The notes under the pieces: model-generated
What the model saw: the letters and a program-made list of their open reading frames with translations, nothing else
Database searches by the model: none
What the model was told of the DNA's origin: nothing
Made by a program: the position numbers and the translations under genes
NCBI GenBank assembly: GCA_016936695.1
Contig: JAFGXK010000319.1
Location: 1 to 8,453, forward strand
Reading direction: 5' to 3'
DNA from: Bacteroidales bacterium
GTDB lineage: Bacteria > Bacteroidota > Bacteroidia > Bacteroidales > VadinHA17
Length of the DNA: 8,453 nucleotides
Shown: positions 1 to 5,059 of the stretch, piece after piece
Position numbering within the stretch: position 1 is the first letter of the stretch
Layout: each line of letters starts with the position of its first letter

Positions 1-2
1 AG

Positions 3-950
3 AAATGTTCCTTTGAAAGGATCTATTTCTCGAGAGGTACCGACAAGGCGATTTACAGGGAAAGGAAAAAACTCGGGGAACTGCTCACCGGCAGAGTGCT
101 CAAGGCTGTCGGCAATGATATCGATAACACTGTGTTCTCGTATATTCCAAATACCGCTGAAAGTGCATTTTACGGACTTATCAAGGGTGTTGAGGATTAC
201 ATAAACCAGTCGAAGCTCGACGCCATAATTGAAAAAAAGGATAATCTTACCCGTGAGGAGCTTCAGAAAATAATAAACCACAGGCCGAGAGTTGAAAAGA
301 TAGCTGTTAAGGATGTGAAGCTCAGGACTTTCATCACTGAGGATGCCGGCAGGGACGATCTTGTAGGGCATGTTTACGATGTTACTTACGGTGTGGTAAG
401 AAGAGGGATCGACAACCTTGTGGTAATTGACGACTCGATAGTCAGGGGCACGACACTCAAAAAAAGTATTATCAGGATCCTCGACCGGCTTGATCCCCGG
501 AAGATAGTGATAGTGTCTTCATCTCCGCAGTTAAGGTATCCCGACTGCTACGGTATCGATATGGCAAAACTGGGCGACCTGATAGCTTTCAGGGCTGCCG
601 TGGAGCTTCTTGTCGAATCGGGCAGGGAACAGCTCCTGCATGAGTTGTACAGGGAGGCTAAGGAAGAGATACTTAAGCCGATTGATGAAATCAGGAACCT
701 GGTGAAGGATATATACAAGCCCTTCTGTCCTGACGTGATTTCGCAGAAGATTGCTGACCTTCTGAAATCAGATGAAATTCGTGCAGGAGTTGAAATTGTA
801 TTCCAGTCTGTGGAAGGATTGCATGAGGCCTGTCCGGGGCATACCGGCGATTGGTATTTCACGGGCAATTATCCAACTCCCGGCGGAAACAAGGTGGCCA
901 ATCAGTCATTCATAAATTACTACGAGGGCAGGAATGAGAGAGCCTACTGA
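3..950 (+). CDS. purF: Amidophosphoribosyltransferase, C-terminal part (5' end outside window)
   Basis: This is probably the first enzyme of de novo purine synthesis, which transfers ammonia from glutamine to PRPP to give 5-phosphoribosylamine in the cytoplasm. Only about 315 C-terminal residues lie in the window. The reading frame is open from base 3, and the translation from there (CSFERIYFSRGTDKAIYRER) is the conserved stretch before the PRTase domain, so the GTG at 96 is an internal valine codon and not a start. The type I phosphoribosyltransferase PRPP loop VVIDDSIVRGTT is at 420-455, and a PurF-like YGIDM follows near 549-563. The C-terminus (CPGHTGDWYFTGNYPTPGGN, then a tail ending in EGRNERAY) resembles the long form of about 600 residues annotated in Bacteroidota, not the E. 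coli enzyme. The N-terminal Ntn glutaminase domain with its catalytic cysteine must lie upstream. Bacteroidota may carry a second paralogue, so the symbol is less certain than the family. The stop overlaps the convergent glsB-like gene by 7 bp. Confidence 0.9.
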   Translation, partial: KCSFERIYFSRGTDKAIYRERKKLGELLTGRVLKAVGNDIDNTVFSYIPNTAESAFYGLIKGVEDYINQSKLDAIIEKKDNLTREELQKIINHRPRVEKIAVKDVKLRTFITEDAGRDDLVGHVYDVTYGVVRRGIDNLVVIDDSIVRGTTLKKSIIRILDRLDPRKIVIVSSSPQLRYPDCYGIDMAKLGDLIAFRAAVELLVESGREQLLHELYREAKEEILKPIDEIRNLVKDIYKPFCPDVISQKIADLLKSDEIRAGVEIVFQSVEGLHEACPGHTGDWYFTGNYPTPGGNKVANQSFINYYEGRNERAY

Positions 951-1906
951 TTATCGTGCGAGAACCAGTTGATAAGGTAGTCATTCTTATATGAAGCCAG
1001 GTGCCTGTTGATCTTTTCAACGTAAATATCCCTCAGGGTTATAAGAATCCCGGTCTCCTCGGTTTCGCCGAACTTGTGGTTTATAAAGGTCCCGAAGGTT
1101 CGCATTGTCGGTGACAGACCCATGTAGGCATTAATGAGAGGAGGAATCGTCTCTCCTAAATTTCTCACCTCCCTTGAAAGGATCTTGTAGTCGTCTTTGT
1201 ATCGCCATCCCCTGAAGATTTTCTTCATTTCCTCCCTGTTGATGTCAATATTGACCGGATCGACAGGTGTTGCCAGATTGTCGGGGTCATCGAAATGCTT
1301 CTTCAGAAAATAAAGAATCATATCCCTGGCTTTCTGGTTATAATGGGGATACATGGTCACCTTGCCGAAAAGATACTTCAGATGGTGATTATCGAGTATG
1401 ATAGCCCCGAGCCCGTCCCACAGGTTATCAAGGGCAAACAGGCTTTTCCTTCCCATGGCTCTTGACTGGTAATCAGGATGTACGAAGGAACGGCCCAGTT
1501 CCATCATGTGAGGGTAGTATTTTTTCAGGAATTTATCCGAGAAGTTGAAATAGGATGAGGATGCAAGTTTTGACACATCGCATGTGGTGGATCCCTTCGG
1601 AGGAAAATAGAGCCGGTATCCTCCTATCATTTCATTGTTATCGGGGTCCCATACGATAAGCTGTTTCTGCGGATCCTCAGGGTCGGTGTCAAATTCATCC
1701 AGATCGATGTCCTTGCCTGTTCCGCCGCCTGCATGTCTGAATGTGATCTCCCTCACCCTTCCTATCTCATGCATAAGCGCCGGGGAGTTTCTGTGATCAA
1801 AAAGATACACTTCATTATTCCCGTTGTTGGTACGCCGGAGAAGCTTATCGGGTGTGAGCTCCGCTATTATCTGATCCCTTGAAAGGGGTTCAGCTACTGG
1901 TTTCAT
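944..1906 (-). CDS. glsB: GNAT-fold acyl-ACP N-acyltransferase, GlsB/OlsB-like (hemolysin-type)
   Basis: This 320-residue protein matches the OlsB/hemolysin-type acyltransferase family (Acetyltransf_5-like). Members transfer a 3-hydroxy fatty acyl group from acyl-ACP to the amino group of an amino acid; in Bacteroides the product is N-acyl glycine, the precursor of glycine lipids. Visible family blocks are the N-terminal segment MHEIGRVREITFR with a following acidic KDIDLDEFD (residues 45-73), GGYRL at 95-99, and ELGRSFVHPDYQ at 136-147 followed by a helix with KSLFALDNLWDGLG. There is no signal peptide or membrane segment, so it should act at the inner face of the membrane. The ATG is preceded by AAGGA with a 4-nt gap (1911-1915 on the plus strand), which supports this start. 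It lies 81 bp downstream of the O-acyltransferase on the same strand and is probably cotranscribed with it. The amino-acid substrate (glycine, serine, ornithine or lysine) cannot be read from the sequence. The family call is firm; the glsB name rests on the pairing and the taxon. Confidence 0.82.
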   Translation of the reverse strand: MKPVAEPLSRDQIIAELTPDKLLRRTNNGNNEVYLFDHRNSPALMHEIGRVREITFRHAGGGTGKDIDLDEFDTDPEDPQKQLIVWDPDNNEMIGGYRLYFPPKGSTTCDVSKLASSSYFNFSDKFLKKYYPHMMELGRSFVHPDYQSRAMGRKSLFALDNLWDGLGAIILDNHHLKYLFGKVTMYPHYNQKARDMILYFLKKHFDDPDNLATPVDPVNIDINREEMKKIFRGWRYKDDYKILSREVRNLGETIPPLINAYMGLSPTMRTFGTFINHKFGETEETGILITLRDIYVEKINRHLASYKNDYLINWFSHDNQ

Positions 1907-1987
1907 TTTGTCCTTATTGTTATGATGTTTCTCAGGTTAAACTGAAAAAACCAATCAAAAATAATTTTTTTTTTGATTCTTTGATTG
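1907..1987 (-). repeat. AT-rich inverted repeat between the two acyltransferase genes
   Basis: The 81-bp gap between the two acyltransferase genes holds a perfect 9-bp inverted repeat, AATCAAAAA at 1953-1961 and TTTTTGATT at 1970-1978, around an 8-nt loop. A further TTTGATTG follows at 1980-1987, next to the upstream gene's stop codon. The stem is almost all A:T, so it would be weak in RNA. It could be a site for partial transcription attenuation or mRNA processing, or simply low-complexity spacer. The AAGGA ribosome-binding sequence of the downstream gene lies outside the repeat, at 1911-1915. Confidence 0.35.
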
Positions 1988-2830
1988 TCAGGAGATAAAG
2001 GATTGAAGCTGATATGATTTTTCTTTTACCCATTCAGCCCATTCTGAAGCGGTCTTTGTCCTGTCAAAGGTCTGCCACGGAACAGGTTCCCCGAACACCA
2101 GGTCGATTGCCTTTCCCTTTTGTCTGAACAGTTCGTCGACCAGATAAAGCATTTCGATGTTGGCCCTGATTCCAAGAGAGGTTCTGATATTGGAAAGGTT
2201 GTAGAAGAAATTGGAATTGCGGCCTGAGAAATATGCCGGGACAATATCTCTTTTATATTGCACGGCTTTGGTTATAAAACTTTTATGCCATCTGAGGTCG
2301 CAGATGACTCCTTTCTTTTTTCTTGAGCATAATCCTGCAGGGTAATAAAGTATCTGGCTGTCGGATGCATATGCATTTTCGATTGCCCGTGCTGCCTCCC
2401 TGTCCTGGGCTCCGTGCTTGTTGACCGGAAGAAAAATTCCTGCCAGATTCGTGATGTTCATCAGAATATCATTTACAGGGAATTTAATATCCGGATAATA
2501 CTTCGACAGTTCGTGGATGAAAACCAGTCCGTCGAGCCCGCCAAGCGGGTGGTTTGAAACGAAAATATATCTGCCTTTTTCCGGAAGGTTTTCGCTTCCG
2601 GTTACCCTGTAGCTTATGTTGAATTCTTTCAGCCCTGCAGCGATGAATTCAGCATCCCTCAGGTGACCTGCTTTCCTCAGGAAAACATTCAGATCATCCT
2701 GGTGAACGATCTTCTTCAGGTACCTGAGCAGGAAGCCAGGGATCACCTTCTTCAGCGCCGGGTTCTTTGAATTAAGGATCTGCTCCACATCGACCTGAAG
2801 GACGTCATCCGGTGTTTTCTGGTCTTCCAT
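1988..2830 (-). CDS. glsA: Lysophospholipid-type O-acyltransferase (PlsC/LPLAT superfamily), GlsA/OlsA-like
   Basis: This 280-residue LPLAT-superfamily acyltransferase is the first gene of the minus-strand pair. By family and context it should esterify the hydroxyl of the N-(3-hydroxyacyl) amino acid made by the neighbouring GNAT enzyme, finishing a two-chain amino-acid lipid. Block I reads SNHPLGGLDG (His94, Asp100) and sits after ISYRVTGSENLPEKGRYIFV. Block III reads YYPAGLCSRKKKG (162-174), where PlsC proteins have FPEGTRS. Block IV is IVPAYFSGRN (196-205). The His-to-Asp spacing is five residues, not the canonical four, and the block III glutamate is alanine. I recall similar variants in hemolysin-associated LPLAT proteins, so this is probably a subfamily trait and not inactivation. 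No strong transmembrane helix is evident, which suggests peripheral membrane binding. The ATG has only an A-rich leader and no clear Shine-Dalgarno sequence. An alternative role is acylation of a lysophospholipid or lyso-ornithine lipid. Confidence 0.8.
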   Translation of the reverse strand: MEDQKTPDDVLQVDVEQILNSKNPALKKVIPGFLLRYLKKIVHQDDLNVFLRKAGHLRDAEFIAAGLKEFNISYRVTGSENLPEKGRYIFVSNHPLGGLDGLVFIHELSKYYPDIKFPVNDILMNITNLAGIFLPVNKHGAQDREAARAIENAYASDSQILYYPAGLCSRKKKGVICDLRWHKSFITKAVQYKRDIVPAYFSGRNSNFFYNLSNIRTSLGIRANIEMLYLVDELFRQKGKAIDLVFGEPVPWQTFDRTKTASEWAEWVKEKSYQLQSFIS

Positions 2831-2890
2831 TATGAAATTTAGTTGGATTCCGGAAGCAAAAGTATTAAAAAATATTCAGCTCCACCCCTA

Positions 2891-2936
2891 TCCCGGAAGC
2901 TTTCGGGACCCCCAGGGGGGGTTGAAATCCTTAATC
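2891..2936. repeat. Intergenic palindromic repeat, copy A
   Basis: An 18-nt near-palindrome, TCCCGGAAGCTTTCGGGA (2891-2908), in which the only imperfect pairs are G-T wobbles, is followed at once by C5-A-G7 (2909-2921) and TTGAAATCCTTAATC. The segment 2915-2936 matches 2970-2991 of copy B at 20 of 22 positions in the same orientation. Such G/C-tract palindromes between genes occur in many copies in Bacteroidota genomes. Here they are most simply short noncoding interspersed repeats able to form hairpins in RNA or single-stranded DNA. Confidence 0.7.
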
Positions 2937-2950
2937 CTATCTCTGTTTGG

Positions 2951-2991
2951 TTTACCCCCAAACCCCCCAGGGGGGCTTGAAATCCTCAATC
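2951..2991 (+). repeat. Intergenic palindromic repeat, copy B
   Basis: The copy reads TTTACCCCCAAA, then C6-A-G6 (2963-2975), then CTTGAAATCCTCAATC. The C6/G6 core is self-complementary with a one-base centre. Its right arm repeats copy A directly, 55 bp downstream. Its segment 2952-2981 matches the reverse complement of copy C (3042-3071) at 27 of 30 positions without gaps, so B and C form a long inverted repeat around a 60-nt spacer. Confidence 0.75.
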
Positions 2992-3041
2992 ACAATATGT
3001 TTTTTCTCCATAAATACTACAAAACATTCAATGTTTGGTTC

Positions 3042-3071
3042 TTAAAGCCCCCCTTGGGGGGTTGGGGGTAA
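3042..3071 (-). repeat. Intergenic palindromic repeat, copy C (inverted)
   Basis: The segment reads TTAAAG, C6, TT, G6, TT, G5, TAA. It is the inverted counterpart of copy B with three substitutions over 30 positions. The core C6-TT-G6 (3048-3061) can itself fold into a hairpin. The paired inverted arrangement of B and C resembles REP doublets of other bacteria, but no REP-type transposase gene is present in the window. Confidence 0.75.
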
Positions 3072-3260
3072 TACGAGGGGATGTTAAATGTGAGGGTTGG
3101 GGTTCAATATGTGACCATCCATCCCAGGGGGCCATCGCCTTTATGGGAAATCATGGACAAAAAACCCCCTCTTGAAAATTTTTCAGGCTATGACACAACC
3201 TTTAAATGAGCGTTTCATTACTGCAGTCGGGTAAAGTTATTAACAATCACATAAAAAATA

Positions 3261-3284
3261 GTGGAGTAAAGTGGAGGAAAGTGG
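3261..3284 (+). promoter_or_regulatory. Probable MraZ operator: three GTGG repeats with 10-bp period
   Basis: GTGG occurs at 3261, 3271 and 3281, exactly one helical turn apart. The second and third copies are preceded by AAA, giving AAAGTGGAGG then AAAGTGGAT; the first is preceded by AATA. MraZ is known to bind a short series of G-rich direct repeats at 10-bp spacing upstream of its own operon: TGGGA-type boxes in E. coli and AAAGTGG-type boxes in Mollicutes. The position, 45-68 bp before the mraZ start codon, and the period fit autoregulation of the dcw cluster by the gene product encoded next door. Binding itself is inferred. Confidence 0.72.
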
Positions 3285-3296
3285 ATAATTTTTACA

Positions 3297-3304
3297 TATT
3301 TTAG
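3297..3304 (+). promoter_or_regulatory. Candidate -7 box of the dcw promoter
   Basis: TATTTTAG matches the Bacteroidota -7 consensus TAnnTTTG at all but one of its specified positions and lies 24 bp before the mraZ ATG, which would give a 5' leader of roughly 20 nt. The region where a -33 element is expected coincides with the GTGG repeats, so bound MraZ would block it. No convincing TTTG -33 box is visible and the area is generally AT-rich, so this is a weak call. Confidence 0.3.
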
Positions 3305-3328
3305 CGTTTTAATTGAGAGAATTGAATA

Positions 3329-3796
3329 ATGGCCACTTTTATTGGTGATTACCCGTGCAAAGTGGATGCCAAAGGAAGGATAATCCTTCCGGCAGCATTC
3401 AAGAAGCAGATGCCCGCCTCTGCACAGGATCACTTTGTGGTCAGGAAGGACATTTTTGAGAATTGCCTTGTACTCTATGCCATTGACGACTGGAACAGGC
3501 AGCTCGAGAAAATCAGGAAGAAGATCAATCCCTACAACCGTGAGCACAACATGTTCCTGAGAAACTTTTTCAAGGGGACTGCCGAGCTTGTTCTCGACAA
3601 CAACAACAGGATGCTCATCCCCAGAAGACTGATGGATCTGATCGGCGCCGACAGGGATGTTGTTCTGGCCGGACAGGACGGAAGGATTGAGATTTGGCCG
3701 GCATCGGTTTATGAAACAATTGGAATGCCATCCGAAGATTTCGCCGACCTGGCTGAAAAGCTTTTGGGTGGAAGTACTAATGAGCCCTTGGACTAA
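3329..3796 (+). CDS. mraZ: Transcriptional regulator MraZ
   Basis: MraZ is the first gene of the dcw cluster and encodes a ring-forming DNA-binding regulator with two SpoVT/AbrB-like domains. Both signature loops are visible: DAKGRIILP (residues 13-21) and DNNNRMLIP (90-98). The N-terminus MATFIGDYPCK is typical of the family in Bacteroidota, and 155 residues is the expected length. In E. coli MraZ represses its own operon, and overexpression is toxic unless balanced by RsmH; the same logic is plausible here because the three GTGG repeats lie just upstream and rsmH follows directly. The ATG at 3329 has only a weak purine-rich leader (GAGAGAA). Its TAA stop overlaps the next start codon by one base (TAATG), which suggests translational coupling. 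Identity is secure. Confidence 0.96.
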   Translation: MATFIGDYPCKVDAKGRIILPAAFKKQMPASAQDHFVVRKDIFENCLVLYAIDDWNRQLEKIRKKINPYNREHNMFLRNFFKGTAELVLDNNNRMLIPRRLMDLIGADRDVVLAGQDGRIEIWPASVYETIGMPSEDFADLAEKLLGGSTNEPLD

Positions 3797-4692
3797 TGTT
3801 TTACCATGTACCTGCATTGCTTGAGGAGAGTATCAGGGGACTGAACATCCGGCCCGGAGGTATATACGTCGATGTCACATTCGGGGGCGGAGGTCATTCA
3901 CTGGAGATACTCCAGCGTCTGGGCAAAGGAAAACTGATCGCTTTTGACCAGGATGAGGACGCAAAGCGCAATGTTCCCGACGATAAAAGGCTCATTTTCC
4001 TTAATCAGAATTTCAGGTTTCTTCAAAATAACTTGAAATTCAATGGAATAGAACATATCGACGGACTCATTGCCGATCTGGGCGTTTCATTTCATCAGTT
4101 CGATGAGCCTGAAAGGGGTTTTACGTTCCGCCAGGATGTTTCTCTTGACATGAGGATGAACAAGAAAGGTTCAGTGACAGCAGCAGCTCTTTTGAAGAAT
4201 CTGAGTGAAGCAGAACTGGCAAAGATATTTTACGATTACGGCGAGCTTATCAACTCCAGGCGCATTGCGAGGGAGATTGTCGCTGCACGTGCGGTGAAAC
4301 CGCTGGCAACAGTAAACGATATGATCGGTGCAATCGGGAAGCTGGCTCCTCTTAAGCAGGAGCATAAGTTCTATGCAAGGGTGTTTCAGGCTTTGCGGAT
4401 TGCAGTGAACCACGAGATGGAATGCCTCAGGGAGATGCTTGAACAGGCGCTTTCTGTTCTTAAAAAGGATGGCCGTCTGGTGGTGATCACCTACCATTCG
4501 CTTGAGGACAGGATAGTTAAAAACTTCATGAAGACGGGAAATTTTGAGGGAGAGGAGAATAAGGATTTTTACGGCAATCTGATTACGCCTTTCAGGATAA
4601 TTAACAAGAAGGGTACGGTACCGGATGAGTCGGAGATTGAGGACAACAAAAGGGCCAGAAGCGCAAGGCTCAGAATTGCAGAAAAGATATGA
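3796..4692 (+). CDS. rsmH: 16S rRNA (cytosine(1402)-N(4))-methyltransferase RsmH (MraW)
   Basis: RsmH methylates N4 of C1402 in the decoding centre of 16S rRNA using S-adenosylmethionine. The 298-residue protein shows the full set of family motifs. These are HVPALLEE at the N-terminus, the SAM-binding loop YVDVTFGGGGHS (24-35), DQD (51-53), DGLIADLGVS (89-98), RGFTFR (107-112), ARVFQALRIAVN (194-205) and ITYHSLEDRIVK (231-242), with a basic C-terminus (RARSARLRIAEK). It starts inside the mraZ stop codon and its own TGA overlaps the next gene's ATG in an ATGA, so it is embedded in the operon. Length and order are standard, and nothing suggests loss of activity. Confidence 0.97.
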   Translation: MFYHVPALLEESIRGLNIRPGGIYVDVTFGGGGHSLEILQRLGKGKLIAFDQDEDAKRNVPDDKRLIFLNQNFRFLQNNLKFNGIEHIDGLIADLGVSFHQFDEPERGFTFRQDVSLDMRMNKKGSVTAAALLKNLSEAELAKIFYDYGELINSRRIAREIVAARAVKPLATVNDMIGAIGKLAPLKQEHKFYARVFQALRIAVNHEMECLREMLEQALSVLKKDGRLVVITYHSLEDRIVKNFMKTGNFEGEENKDFYGNLITPFRIINKKGTVPDESEIEDNKRARSARLRIAEKI

Positions 4693-5051
4693 ATAGCTCC
4701 GAACAGAAAGAGGAAAAACCTAAAAAGGGCAGGCGCGACAGTTTCATGAAAGAACTGATGAGCGGGATTATCTTCTCCGACGTGATAGTTCTCAAGAACC
4801 TGTGGTTCATAATCTTTCTGACTATTCTCGGGGCTTTTTACATCGGCAACCGCTTTCATGCAGAAAGGATAACGCGCGAGAGTGCCAGTCTGGCCAGGGA
4901 AGTAAAAGATCTTAAGGCGGAATCCCTTTCCACTTCGGCACAACTGATGTCGGTGAGCAGGCAGTCGGAGGTTTCCAGGCTGGTAAGTGAAAAGGGACTT
5001 GGACTGGAGGAGCTCAAGACGCCTCCATTTAAAATTGTAACTGAAAAATAG
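4689..5051 (+). CDS. ftsL: FtsL-like cell division protein
   Basis: This is a 120-residue single-pass membrane protein in the usual ftsL position between rsmH and ftsI. The N-terminus is cytoplasmic and highly charged (EQKEEKPKKGRR). A hydrophobic helix spans about residues 37-53 (NLWFIIFLTILGAFYIG), and a charged, heptad-like helix follows (about 58-95), consistent with the periplasmic coiled coil that pairs with FtsB/DivIC in other bacteria. The C-terminal EKGLGLEELKTPPFKI resembles the FtsL ending in which a conserved LGL precedes a proline. FtsL links the FtsQ/B subcomplex to the septal synthase FtsW-FtsI. Sequence conservation in this family is low, so the assignment rests on topology, size and gene order. 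The start overlaps rsmH by 4 bp. Confidence 0.87.
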   Translation: MNSSEQKEEKPKKGRRDSFMKELMSGIIFSDVIVLKNLWFIIFLTILGAFYIGNRFHAERITRESASLAREVKDLKAESLSTSAQLMSVSRQSEVSRLVSEKGLGLEELKTPPFKIVTEK

Positions 5052-5059
5052 GGAACAGG

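Larger units (their letters stand above)
2831..3328. other. Divergent intergenic region between glsA-like gene and mraZ
   Basis: This stretch of 498 bp carries no convincing gene. A 79-codon plus-strand reading frame (2832-3071) is made largely of the repeat sequence itself and is not credible. The left half holds the C-tract/G-tract palindromic repeats listed separately. From 3072 to about 3240 I see only degraded traces of the repeat, for example ACCCCCTCTTGAAAA at 3164-3178, and CCAGGGGG near 3124. The right end (3251-3328) becomes AT-rich and holds the probable MraZ operator and dcw promoter. The promoter of the minus-strand acyltransferase pair should lie near 2831-2900, but I could not identify its boxes. 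Confidence 0.8.

Noticed and set aside
96..98. GTG as start codon for the amidophosphoribosyltransferase
   Set aside because: The same frame stays open to base 3 and the upstream residues are conserved family sequence, so the GTG is an internal valine codon.
2891..2921. Rho-independent terminator
   Set aside because: The hairpins lie between divergent genes, upstream of both starts, and are not followed by a U-tract, so a terminator role for the flanking genes does not fit.
2832..3071. Plus-strand open frame of 79 codons between the acyltransferase gene and mraZ
   Set aside because: Its residues come from the G/C-tract repeats (PPGGLE, PPLGG), it has no recognisable domain, and it starts 2 bp from the divergent acyltransferase start. 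It is a by-product of the repeats.
2891..3071. CRISPR array
   Set aside because: The repeats are self-palindromic, differ in orientation, number only three, have irregular spacing, and no cas gene is present.
3218..3817. Minus-strand open frame of 199 codons opposite mraZ
   Set aside because: It lies antisense to the complete, clearly recognised mraZ and shows no family motif; it is a shadow frame.
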